Shown piece after piece: positions 46,821-54,332 of a stretch of 64,000 nucleotides of DNA. The translations under genes and the position numbers were made by a program. Under the pieces are notes generated by a model, which searched no databases, was not told the origin of the DNA, and saw only the letters and a program-made list of their open reading frames with translations. Each line of letters opens with the position of its first letter. Positions within the stretch are counted from its first letter, which is position 1. Origin of the DNA: Hyphomicrobium_A sp963817485 (GTDB lineage: Bacteria > Pseudomonadota > Alphaproteobacteria > Rhizobiales > Hyphomicrobiaceae); contig CAWFOR010000020.1 in assembly GCA_963817485.1 (NCBI GenBank), positions 186,001 to 250,000 on the forward strand. The letters are read 5' to 3'.

Positions 46821-48427
46821 CGCCGCACCCACGTGTCCCCGGCCTTGACGTAGGCGCGCTTCACGGCCGCCCAGGCGATGCGGTGGGCGGCTTCCTCCTG
46901 CCGCGGATCGCCGGCGTGGGCTGCGAAAGCATGGTTGAAGGCCGCGCGATAGATGTCCTGGGCATGCTCGGGCAGGTGCTCCCGTACCGAAGCGGGAAGG
47001 GCGGCATTGCTCGCGTAGGGCATCCCGGCTTGCTCCGTCGAGATCGGATCGTCTTCTAAAGACCGAACGGATACGTATCCGGCATACCTTCCAGGTCTCT
47101 CGTAGCAATGGGTGTCACCGCCCGAAGTCTCGTCGAACCAAATGTATTCGTCGAACTGGCGCGGAAGCACGGCCTGGAAATAGTGGCTCGCGAGCTCCGT
47201 CTCGGGGCGGTAGATCACGCCGATCGCGCGCTCGAGGCGGGGCACCTCGAGGCTTTCAATCAGTCCGGCCGGGGAGCCCTTTCCCATGGAGAGCATGAAG
47301 CGCGCCGCGCCCAGCTCCTCGGAGGCGGCGTGGCATGCGCGCTCATAGCTCCTCGCCACCGCCGGGCGCACCGACATGACCTGCATGGGAGCATCCCAGT
47401 CCGATGCGGCTGCCACCGTGCCCCGGTCCGTTCCAAAGCCGATGAGGAAGGCGCGGCTGCCGAACTCACGGCGGCAGAGTTGGCCGAGATTGTGCTCGCC
47501 GCGAATCGACATCTCCGTCGCGGACGCGTCCCCGATGTGGGAGTTGTGCGCCCAGACCACGGCCTTGCTCTCCGGACCGTAGAAATCGAGCAGCGTCTTG
47601 AGCGTTTCGAACATGTGGCTGTCGCGCAGATTCCACGATGCGCGCGACCCGTAATACATGGTGCGATAGTACCGCTCGGCGTTGGCGACGAGCCGCGCGT
47701 TCTGCACGGCATCGAAATAGCGCTCGCCGTCGCGCAGCGCGTATTCGCGCCCTCGCGCGAGGATGCCGGCCAGCATTAGCGCGACTTCGTTCTCACAGGA
47801 GCGATAGCTGCCCGTGATCGCGGCGCGCCCATAGGTGGCGGGGTCGGCCTGCCAAGGCGTGAGGCAGCCATAGCGCTCGCGTGCGATCTTCGCCGCCGCC
47901 GGGTCGACGCCCTCGAGATAGTCGAGGACGGAGCGGATCGAGTTATGGAGGCTGTAGAGATCGAGACCGTGGAATGCCGCGCGCCGGCTTGGCTCCTTAT
48001 GTGTGTTGTGCTCCCGCAGCCAGTCAACGAAGCTCCTGACCTCGTCGTTGCGCCACATCCAGGTCGGGAAGCGCGCAAACGCGGTCCACTCCGAAGGCGA
48101 AAACTCGAAGTGCCGGACGTAATGGTCGATGCGCGCGACGTCCGGCCAATCGCCTTCTATGGCGACGAAGTTGAATCCCTGTTTGTCGATGAGCGCACGC
48201 GTGAGCCTCTCGCGCAGTCGATAGAACTCCGAGGTGCCGTGCGTCGCCTCGCCGATGAGCACGATGCGCGCCTTGCCGATGCGGCGCACGAGCGGGTCAA
48301 GGTCGACGAGGTCGATGGCCCCGAACGGCTCCGCATTAGCCGCCAGGGCGTCGATCAGCTTGCGGTCCGCGCCGCCATCGCGAGCCGTGCGCGCCGGCGG
48401 CTTGGGCGCGGCGCCTCCCCCGCCCAA
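46817..48427 (-). CDS. Erythromycin esterase family domain fused to a ChaB domain
   Basis: The 536-residue frame starts at a TTG near 48427. Residues about 40-440 are an erythromycin-esterase-like hydrolase (VLIGEATHGTSEFYRLRERLTR, VAIEGDWPD, FHGLDLYSLHNSI, VVWAHNSHIGDA). Only the EreA/EreB branch is shown to open macrolides; most relatives have unknown substrates. The last 70 residues (MPYASNAALPASVREHLPEHAQDIYRAAFNHAFAAH ...) are a ChaB domain, normally a free-standing small protein. The 5' end overlaps pcm by 73 nt in another frame. One extra base in the C5 run at 48417-48421 would fuse both into a single pcm-esterase-ChaB protein. Confidence 0.85.
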   Translation of the reverse strand: MGGGGAAPKPPARTARDGGADRKLIDALAANAEPFGAIDLVDLDPLVRRIGKARIVLIGEATHGTSEFYRLRERLTRALIDKQGFNFVAIEGDWPDVARIDHYVRHFEFSPSEWTAFARFPTWMWRNDEVRSFVDWLREHNTHKEPSRRAAFHGLDLYSLHNSIRSVLDYLEGVDPAAAKIARERYGCLTPWQADPATYGRAAITGSYRSCENEVALMLAGILARGREYALRDGERYFDAVQNARLVANAERYYRTMYYGSRASWNLRDSHMFETLKTLLDFYGPESKAVVWAHNSHIGDASATEMSIRGEHNLGQLCRREFGSRAFLIGFGTDRGTVAAASDWDAPMQVMSVRPAVARSYERACHAASEELGAARFMLSMGKGSPAGLIESLEVPRLERAIGVIYRPETELASHYFQAVLPRQFDEYIWFDETSGGDTHCYERPGRYAGYVSVRSLEDDPISTEQAGMPYASNAALPASVREHLPEHAQDIYRAAFNHAFAAHAGDPRQEEAAHRIAWAAVKRAYVKAGDTWVRR

Positions 48428-49065
48428 CCCTCCTCGCCGAGGAGCGGCACGAAGCGGACATCGGCGATGTCCTCGGTCTTGAAGTCGTCCTCATCGACGC
48501 GCGTGACGCGGACGAGCTCCTGGGCGCGCGGGTCGGTGCCGACTGGGATCACCATGCGGCCGCCGATCTTGAGCTGCTGCTTCAGTGATCTCGGAACCTC
48601 GGGGCCGCCAGCCGCAACGATGATAGCGTCGTAGGGCGCGTGCTCGGGCCAGCCCAGCGTGCCGTCGGCGTGCAGCACGTGCACGTTGTCGTAGCCTAGA
48701 TCGGCAAGCTTCTCCGACGCCTTGGCGGCGAGCTCGCCGATGCGCTCGACCGTGAAGACCTCGCCGGCGATGCGGGAGAGGATCGCCGCGGCATAGCCGG
48801 AGCCGGCGCCGATCTCGAGCACCTTCTCGCCGCCCGAAAGCCCGAGCGCCTCGGCCATGAACGCAACGATGTAGGGCTGCGAGATCGTCTGCGCCTCGCC
48901 GATCGGCAGCGGCGTGTCCTCGTAGGCGTACTCGCGCAGGTGCGAGGGCAGGAATTCCTCGCGCGGAACGGTGTCCATGGCCGCAATCACGAGCGGCGAG
49001 CGCACACCGCGGGCGACGATGTGATGCTCGACCATGTAGCGGCGCTGCTTCGGATAATCGGCCAC
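48355..49065 (-). CDS. pcm: Protein-L-isoaspartate O-methyltransferase
   Basis: The 236-residue SAM-dependent enzyme repairs isoaspartyl residues in aged proteins. Motifs are MVEHHIVARGVRSP, REEFLPSHLREYAYEDTPLPIGEAQTISQPYIVAFMAEAL, VLEIGAGSGYAAAILS (SAM binding) and DAIIVAAGGPEVP. The GTG at 49065 after GGGAGTC is the best start; an ATG 13 codons upstream is possible. From about 48420 the frame reads an unlikely Arg-rich tail, whereas a 1-nt shift continues into the erythromycin-esterase domain. Its promoter region carries two FNR/FixK boxes. A second, shorter paralogue is at 53220-53879. Confidence 0.92.
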   Translation of the reverse strand: MADYPKQRRYMVEHHIVARGVRSPLVIAAMDTVPREEFLPSHLREYAYEDTPLPIGEAQTISQPYIVAFMAEALGLSGGEKVLEIGAGSGYAAAILSRIAGEVFTVERIGELAAKASEKLADLGYDNVHVLHADGTLGWPEHAPYDAIIVAAGGPEVPRSLKQQLKIGGRMVIPVGTDPRAQELVRVTRVDEDDFKTEDIADVRFVPLLGEEGWAGEAPRPSRRRARLAMAARTAS

Positions 49066-49127
49066 GGGAGACTCCCGTTCGCGGCGGGGCGTGCACGCGA
49101 CCATTGCTCCTTGTGTGCGACCCTACG

Positions 49128-49141
49128 TTGATCCCGGTCAA
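49128..49141. promoter_or_regulatory. FNR/FixK box upstream of pcm
   Basis: TTGATCCCGGTCAA fits TTGAT-N4-GTCAA, a common FixK/FNR variant. It lies 63 nt upstream of the pcm start, with AATGGT 22 nt downstream on the minus strand as a weak -10. Confidence 0.65.
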
Positions 49142-49204
49142 TCACAGGATGCGGTGGTCTTGATGGGCCTGCCCTTGCTCATTGCGAGGGTGCGACAATC
49201 ACCA

Positions 49205-49218
49205 TTGATGTTCGTCAA
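49205..49218. promoter_or_regulatory. Second FNR/FixK box in the pcm upstream region
   Basis: TTGATGTTCGTCAA fits TTGAT-N4-GTCAA, 77 nt centre to centre from the first box. It could be a second site for pcm or could drive the rightward candidate sRNA; no clear -10 was found in either direction. Confidence 0.5.
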
Positions 49219-49244
49219 TTCGGATCGTCGGATAGTCTGCCAGT

Positions 49245-49356
49245 GTTGGAAAACTGAGCTCCTCCTCCCCCGGAGAGGTTCATCGAGCCCCAACCCCTGG
49301 GGCCGCGTGCGATAACTGGCGCTCGGCTTAACCCTCAAGCCGGCGCCATTTTCTTG
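49245..49356 (+). ncRNA. Candidate trans-acting sRNA with CU-rich loop and terminator
   Basis: This intergenic stretch has no supportable reading frame. It contains CTCCTCCTCCCCCGGAG (a CTCC/GGAG stem exposing TCCTCCCCC), then GCCCC-N5-GGGGC, then a terminator-like hairpin GGCGC-T-CGGCTT ... AAGCCGGCGCC (49318-49347) followed by ATTTTCTTG. Alphaproteobacterial sRNAs with CCUCCUCCC loops are known to have this layout. The FNR/FixK box at 49205-49218 lies upstream. The 5' end is a guess. Confidence 0.3.
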
Positions 49357-49428
49357 TCGCGCTCCGGGCGTCTTCGACACAGCGTCTTCCGCCTCGCAAC
49401 TTTGCGTGTCAACGATCGCCCATCAGCC

Positions 49429-49779
49429 TTAGTCGGCTTTGCTCTTGTGGGTCGGCTGGCGCTCGCGCACGACGTCCTGCAGCTGCCGGCGCGCAGCCTT
49501 GAAGGCTTCGTGGATCGTCACGTAGACGTCCTCGTGTGCATGATCGAGCGAGGGATCGACGTTCACCACCACATCGCCGCCGCCGGGAATGGTGAGATGG
49601 ATGCGGGTCTGGTAGGTGTCGCCCTTCGCGTGGCGGTGCTGCGGCCTGCCGACAACGACACGCGCTGCGGTGATGCGGTCGTAGAATTTTTCGAGCTTGT
49701 CGACCTCGTCACGGACGCGGGCTTCGATGGCGTCGGAATGCCCGATGCCTTCGAAGACGATCTGTATTGGAACCTGCAT
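49429..49779 (-). CDS. Ribosome hibernation promoting factor family protein (short HPF/RaiA)
   Basis: The 116-residue protein has the HPF/RaiA core: VPIQIVFEGIGHSDAIEARVRDEVDKLEKFYDRITAARVVV ... YQTRIHLTIPGGGDVVVN ... DVYVTIHEAFKAARRQLQD. It binds the 30S subunit to silence ribosomes in stress or stationary phase. It lacks the C-terminal dimerisation domain of long HPF. GGAGGG precedes the ATG at 49779. It is 33 nt downstream of the orphan HTH gene, so the two are probably co-transcribed. Confidence 0.88.
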   Translation of the reverse strand: MQVPIQIVFEGIGHSDAIEARVRDEVDKLEKFYDRITAARVVVGRPQHRHAKGDTYQTRIHLTIPGGGDVVVNVDPSLDHAHEDVYVTIHEAFKAARRQLQDVVRERQPTHKSKAD

Positions 49780-49812
49780 CAAGCCCTCCTTGCGCTAGCC
49801 ACGCCCGCGCGC

Positions 49813-50223
49813 TCAATGCGCGTCTGCGAGTTCTTCCAGGCCGACGAGGTTGGTGAGTTCCAGGCCGACCGACGGGGACGACGTCACCAGACCCCGGCGT
49901 TCGAGCGAAACGAGGAGATCCGCCAACAAAGGAACGTCGATGTCGAGCAGTTGCGCAACGAAGCCACAGGTCAGCGAGTCCGGAATGGTGCGCGCATCCC
50001 GTCCCTCATATTCATTGTTCTGTGAAATGGCGACGAGGAAGGCTGCAACTCGCTCGATCGGCGCTCGGCTGCCGGGGCGGACGATCGCACGGCGCCGCAG
50101 TGCGAATGCCGCGTCGCCTTCGTTCGAAGGCGCGGGCGCACTGTCCATGGCGCCGGATCGGCGGACCAAGAACGGAGGAATGGACGGCTTCGCGTTTAGC
50201 ATCTGGGACGTGAACATCGCCAT
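49813..50223 (-). CDS. Orphan Crp/FNR-type winged-helix protein without sensor domain
   Basis: The 136-residue protein has a short basic N-terminus, then a segment like the C-terminal HTH of Crp/FNR regulators: APIERVAAFLVAISQNNEYEGRDARTIPDSLTCGFVAQLLDIDVPLLADLLVSLERRGLV. There is no room for a cyclic-nucleotide-binding or FeS sensor domain. The recognition-helix position reads PLLADLLVSLERRG and lacks the ExxSR residues FNR/FixK use to read TTGAT, so it probably does not bind the boxes in this region. GGGGAGAAGG precedes the ATG at 50223. It is followed by the hibernation factor gene. Confidence 0.65.
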   Translation of the reverse strand: MAMFTSQMLNAKPSIPPFLVRRSGAMDSAPAPSNEGDAAFALRRRAIVRPGSRAPIERVAAFLVAISQNNEYEGRDARTIPDSLTCGFVAQLLDIDVPLLADLLVSLERRGLVTSSPSVGLELTNLVGLEELADAH

Positions 50224-50393
50224 GGGCCTTCTCCCCTCGCCTCCAAAACGCAGATCGCGACGCCCCAAGCAACAACAGGGAGGTCACAGCGCTTGGTAAG
50301 GCGTGCGACGGATTGTCGAGTTTTGTGAAGATGCGTTGTGCGAGTGACGTCCCGTCGCACAAAAACGCGGCCACCCGGCAGAACGCCTTGGGC

Positions 50394-50438
50394 CTGATCG
50401 AGATCAACCCGGCACCTGAAGATTTCGATCAGTATACT
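50394..50438 (+). promoter_or_regulatory. FNR/FixK-type promoter of the gene at 50468
   Basis: CTGATCGAGATCAA (50394-50407) matches TTGAT-N4-ATCAA at 9 of 10. A strong -10, TATACT (50433-50438), follows after 25 nt, placing the box near -44. The ATG at 50468 would have a leader of about 24 nt. Confidence 0.65.
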
Positions 50439-50467
50439 TAGGATAAACGACCATCCGGTGCCGTCGA

Positions 50468-51355
50468 ATGTCGAGCCGCGGAATCGACTATGTCCTCGCC
50501 AAGCTCCGCTGGATGCGGGAGATGCGCATCTGGCCCAATGGGCTGCGCTACCTGTGGACCGACGCGTTCGGCGTCGTTCTGCTCGCCTCGCTGCACGAGG
50601 CTATCGGTGGCGACAAATTCATCGATGAGGCGGAGTGGGTAGTCGCGGAGGTCGACCGCGTGCTCGGGCGCCAGCGCGGAATTCGCATTGGCGAGGAGGC
50701 GGACCGGGACGGGCAATATTTCCACTATCTCGCCATGTGGCTCTACGCCCTCGCGGTGCTGGCGCGGCATGTACCCGACTATCGCCGCAAAGGCGTTGAG
50801 CTCGTGCATCAGATCCACGATCCGTTTGTGCTGCGGGGCCGCGGCGTCCTCTGGAAGATGGCGGAGGATTTGAGCGGCCCTTATCCCGGCTATGGATTTG
50901 GCGCCCTCGATGCCTTCGATGGATATGTGTCCTACCGGATGCTCGATGAGACGGCGCTCACGCGCGAGATCGGGGAGATGCGTGAGCTGATCGATCGCGA
51001 CGCCCGCAAGCTCGTCGTCACGCAGGATCTCGGTCTCGGCATGATGCTGTGGATGAGCCATTTCTTTCCCGCAGAACCGTGGGCGCGTCTGCAAAGGCAA
51101 CGTTGCCTGCACATGCTCGAAACCATGTGGGTCGAGGAAGGGTACTTCTGTCGGGAGCCGGCCTTGCGCGAGGTGAAGTTCGCCTTCACCAACTACGGCG
51201 TATCGGTGGGCTTGCAGTCGGTGAACGGGATGGCCGACCGGGTTGAGCACCTCAATGAGTTCTTCGAAACCTACCGGTCCGGTGACGAATACGACGACGC
51301 CGCTATCACGCACGTGATGGCTTGCAGCTCGCATTTGCCGGGGGCTCTGCTTTAG
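50468..51355 (+). CDS. Hypothetical helical protein, possibly an (alpha/alpha)6-barrel
   Basis: This 295-residue soluble protein has repeated helical pairs with motifs such as RIGEEADRDGQYFHYLAMWLYALAVLARHVPDY, GVLWKMAEDLSGPYPGYGFGALDAFDGYVSY and DLGLGMMLWMSHFFP. The aromatic-rich repeats resemble (alpha/alpha)6-toroid enzymes (glycoside hydrolases, epimerases), but I recognise no named family and make no functional claim. It has its own FNR/FixK-type promoter, which suggests low-oxygen expression. It is followed 88 nt later by the Nramp-like gene. Confidence 0.7.
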   Translation: MSSRGIDYVLAKLRWMREMRIWPNGLRYLWTDAFGVVLLASLHEAIGGDKFIDEAEWVVAEVDRVLGRQRGIRIGEEADRDGQYFHYLAMWLYALAVLARHVPDYRRKGVELVHQIHDPFVLRGRGVLWKMAEDLSGPYPGYGFGALDAFDGYVSYRMLDETALTREIGEMRELIDRDARKLVVTQDLGLGMMLWMSHFFPAEPWARLQRQRCLHMLETMWVEEGYFCREPALREVKFAFTNYGVSVGLQSVNGMADRVEHLNEFFETYRSGDEYDDAAITHVMACSSHLPGALL

Positions 51356-51443
51356 TCTCATCGTGATGGCGCGGCGCTGCTAGCGTTGCGTTGAGGGTGC
51401 CGCGGCTATCGACGCCGACGGCGGCTAAGGGGAACGCGCACAC

Positions 51444-52721
51444 ATGCGATTTCGAATACCGGGGGCCGGGTCCCTGCACCGGATTTGGCAGGCGCTCGGG
51501 CCTGGACTGATCAGTGGTGCCGCCGATGACGATCCGAGCGGAATTGCAACCTTTTCGCAGGCCGGCGCGCAATTCGGGTATGCGCTTGCCTGGACGATGT
51601 TTCTGACGCTCCCGTTCATGGCGGCGATCCAGATCATCAGCGCGTGCATCGGCTGGCGCACGGGCAGTGGACTGGCCCGAAATATTGGGCGCGAGCTCCC
51701 CCCGCTCGTCCTCTATGGCCTCGTCATGCTGCTGGTGATTGCCAACACCATCAACATAGCTGCGGATCTTGCCGCCATGGGCGAGGCCCTCCGGCTCGTC
51801 GTGAACGGCCCGGCGCTGCTCTATGCCCTGCTGTTCGGGCTCGGGTGCCTCATCGCGGAAGTATTCATCCCGTATCATAGCTATGTCGGCTATTTGAAGC
51901 TGCTGACCTCGGTGTTGCTCGTGTACGTAGCGGCGGCCTTCAGCCTTCACATTGCATGGGGCACAGTCCTCGGGGCTCTATTGGTCCCGACCCTCTCTCT
52001 CGATCATCAGCTCCTCCTCGTGATCGTCGCCATCTTCGGCACGACCATCAGCCCCTACCTCTTTTTCTGGCAAGCCTCTCAGGAGGCCGAGGAATCGCGC
52101 CTCAGTCATCGCGGAAGGCACGCGCCATCGGCACTCTCACATTCGGATTTCTTCTCTCGGATTTCGTTCGACACCTGGATCGGGATGTTCTTTGCCAATC
52201 TCATCGCCTTCTTCATCATCGTGACCACTGCAGCCACATTGCACGCCAACGGCATCACGAAGATCGAAACGGCTTCGCAAGCCGCCGAAGCTCTGCGTCC
52301 GATCGCCGGGGAGCTGACCTTCGCGCTGTTTGCGGCTGGGATCATCGGCACCGGCTTGCTCGCGGTGCCGGTGCTCGCCGGGTCTGCCGCCTATGCGGTC
52401 GCCGATGCGTTTGGCCTGCGCGGCAGCCTCGAGCTGCCGGCCGGTCGTGCGCTGGGTTTCTACGCCATTGTCGGGGCCGCAACGCTCGCCGGGGCGGGGC
52501 TCAGCATGAGCAACATCGATCCCGTCGCGATGCTGTTCTGGACTGCCGTGATCAACGGCGTTGTCGCGGTGCCGATCATGGCGGCCATGATGGTATTGGT
52601 TTCGAGCCCCCGTACTAAGCTAACGCTCGCTCTGCCGCGATGGGTGACGCTTCTGGGCTGGGCTGCGACCGGATTTATGGCGATCGCTGTCGGACTGCTT
52701 GCCTGGTCGAGCTGGCCGTAG
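51444..52721 (+). CDS. Nramp family metal transporter with atypical motifs
   Basis: The 425-residue protein has about 11 transmembrane helices and the overall Nramp layout. In helix 1 the canonical DPGN metal-binding motif reads DDDPSG (residues 28-33). In helix 6 the MPH motif is replaced by PYLFFWQASQEAEE. Loss of the helix-6 methionine suggests selectivity unlike the Mn/Fe importer MntH; magnesium-type Nramp relatives show similar changes. Substrate is inference. No Mur or MntR box was recognised upstream. Confidence 0.85.
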   Translation: MRFRIPGAGSLHRIWQALGPGLISGAADDDPSGIATFSQAGAQFGYALAWTMFLTLPFMAAIQIISACIGWRTGSGLARNIGRELPPLVLYGLVMLLVIANTINIAADLAAMGEALRLVVNGPALLYALLFGLGCLIAEVFIPYHSYVGYLKLLTSVLLVYVAAAFSLHIAWGTVLGALLVPTLSLDHQLLLVIVAIFGTTISPYLFFWQASQEAEESRLSHRGRHAPSALSHSDFFSRISFDTWIGMFFANLIAFFIIVTTAATLHANGITKIETASQAAEALRPIAGELTFALFAAGIIGTGLLAVPVLAGSAAYAVADAFGLRGSLELPAGRALGFYAIVGAATLAGAGLSMSNIDPVAMLFWTAVINGVVAVPIMAAMMVLVSSPRTKLTLALPRWVTLLGWAATGFMAIAVGLLAWSSWP

Positions 52722-52787
52722 AGGAGCTCGCATGGAATCCGGGCGGCTTCAGCGCGCGGGCTCGAGACCGGACGTTGAGTGAAAAGC

Positions 52788-52862
52788 TGGCTCCGCGGGT
52801 AGGATTCGAACCTACGACCAACCGGTTAACAGCCGGTGGCTCTACCACTGAGCTACCGCGGA
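52788..52862 (-). tRNA. tRNA-Asn (GTT)
   Basis: Read on the minus strand, the sequence begins TCCGCGGTAGCTCAG and folds as a standard cloverleaf. The acceptor TCCGCGG pairs with CCGCGGA, the anticodon loop is CTGTTAA (anticodon GTT), the T-arm contains GGTTCGAATCC, the discriminator is G and CCA is encoded (52788-52790). Confidence 0.96.
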
Positions 52863-52947
52863 ATAGCCGATGCTTTGCTGACGGGCGGCTCTTAGCAGAA
52901 ACCGCACCCCCGAACTAGGGGCTACCCGCCGCAGGCGCGGCAGGCAC

Positions 52948-53021
52948 TGGAGGCCACGCCCGGAATCGAACCGGGGTGCGCGGATTTGCAGTCCGCTACG
53001 TCACCACTCCGCCACGTGGCC
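52948..53021 (-). tRNA. tRNA-Cys (GCA)
   Basis: Read on the minus strand, it begins GGCCACGTGGCGGAG. The acceptor GGCCACG pairs with CGTGGCC, the anticodon loop is CTGCAAA (anticodon GCA), the T-arm contains GGTTCGATTCC, the discriminator is T and CCA is encoded (52948-52950). It lies 85 nt upstream of tRNA-Asn and may share its transcript. Confidence 0.96.
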
Positions 53022-53219
53022 CAACCACTCCGCGCCAAAGCGGCGCTGAACGGAAATGGCCGTTTATCATACCCCAGGGAGCGTGCAAAGATATTGAGTA
53101 GGGCATCCGCAGTAGCGTACGGGAGACGTGTGATTGCGGGCTAAAGCGGGTTGCGCGGCTCAAGCCGCGCAGGCTGTCTCGCCGCCGAGACGCTGGCAAC
53201 GACATTTGGAGAGGGCACG

Positions 53220-53879
53220 ATGACGGACGCCGCGCGGCAGCGTACCAACATGGTCGAGAACCAGATTCTCACCAGCGACGTGACCGACAGGCGCATCCTG
53301 CAGGCCATGGGCTCGCTCCCGCGCGAGCGGTTCGTGCCCGCCGCCTGGGCCGATCTCGCCTACATGGACGAGGCGGTGCCGCTGTCGGCCGCGGGCCGCA
53401 TGCTGATGGCGCCGCGCGTGTTCGCCAAGCTTTTGCAGCTCGCCGAGATCGGCGACGGCAACCGCGTGCTCGATGTCGGCTGCGGCAGCGGCTACTCGAC
53501 CGCGGTTCTCGCCAAGATCGCCAAGTCGGTCGTCGGCCTTGAGTCGGATGCGCGCCTCGCCGAGGAAGCACGCCTCAACGCGGCGGCGCTGGGGCTTGCC
53601 AATGCCGCCATCGCCGAGGGCGCGTTGCCGGGCGGTGCCGCCAGCGACGGACCCTACGACGCGATCGTGCTCGAGGGTTCGATCGCCATAGCGCCCGAGG
53701 CGTTGCTCGATGAGCTGAAGGACGGCGGCCGGCTGGTTGCCGTCGTGCGCGGCGAAGGCGGATTGGGCAAGGCGACGATCTGGCGACGGCTTGGCCGCTC
53801 GCATGATCAATGGACGGCCTTCGACGCGGCGGCCCCCAAGCTCCCCGGCTTCGAGCCGGCGCTCGCCTTCACTTTCTAG
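53220..53879 (+). CDS. Protein-L-isoaspartate O-methyltransferase family protein (tolC-linked)
   Basis: This 219-residue SAM-binding protein carries MVENQILTSDVTDRRILQAM, RFVPAAWADLAYMDEAVPL and VLDVGCGSGYSTAVLAKIA. It is the short PIMT-like type regularly found before tolC in Rhizobiales. It lacks the AQTISQPYIVA segment present in the pcm at 48355, reading AGRMLMAPRVFAKLL instead, so its substrate may differ. A longer in-frame start at 53151 was rejected; ATG 53220 matches family N-termini. Confidence 0.88.
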   Translation: MTDAARQRTNMVENQILTSDVTDRRILQAMGSLPRERFVPAAWADLAYMDEAVPLSAAGRMLMAPRVFAKLLQLAEIGDGNRVLDVGCGSGYSTAVLAKIAKSVVGLESDARLAEEARLNAAALGLANAAIAEGALPGGAASDGPYDAIVLEGSIAIAPEALLDELKDGGRLVAVVRGEGGLGKATIWRRLGRSHDQWTAFDAAAPKLPGFEPALAFTF

Positions 53880-54332
53880 GTGCGCCGAAAAGTCCAAGCG
53901 CCATGTAAGCGTCTGGTGCAAAAAGGGCTGCGCGTCATGCGCGTGTAAGCGAATCCAGGCCAGCCTCAAGCGTACGTTCGCGGAGCTTCAAACCTCGCGT
54001 ATCGCGCCGCGACGGATTGCGACGGCGACTCCTGTTAGGAGTTCGGTGGATCATCGGGGGATGACTGCGGGGGAATTTCAAAATGACCCACCACCCTTCT
54101 CGCTCAGCACTTGACATGTGGAAAACCGAGCTTTTTCCGCGCTCCGGCGCGTCACCACGACGCGCGTGTGTGTGGGATTGAAGCCACGCTCGGACAAGGC
54201 TTTTCCCCCCGTTGGCTGCCAGCCTCTACACAAAGGCGAATCAGTTCCCCACTGTCTGTTCAAAACCGGCGATTCGCTTCGCGGCCCGTCGCGAATGACG
54301 GTGCCCGCTGGGCACGTTGCTTGGAGAAAGTA
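53880..54332. other. Gene-free stretch before tolC
   Basis: About 450 nt with no supportable reading frame. It should contain the tolC promoter; TTGACA occurs at 54111-54116, but no good -10 follows at 16-18 nt. A GGAAAA/TTTTCC inverted repeat is at about 54120-54138. Nothing else is recognised. Confidence 0.5.

Noticed and set aside
49138..49380. 80-codon minus-strand frame between pcm and hpf
   Set aside because: No convincing RBS and non-protein-like composition; it crosses an FNR/FixK box and the terminator-like hairpin.
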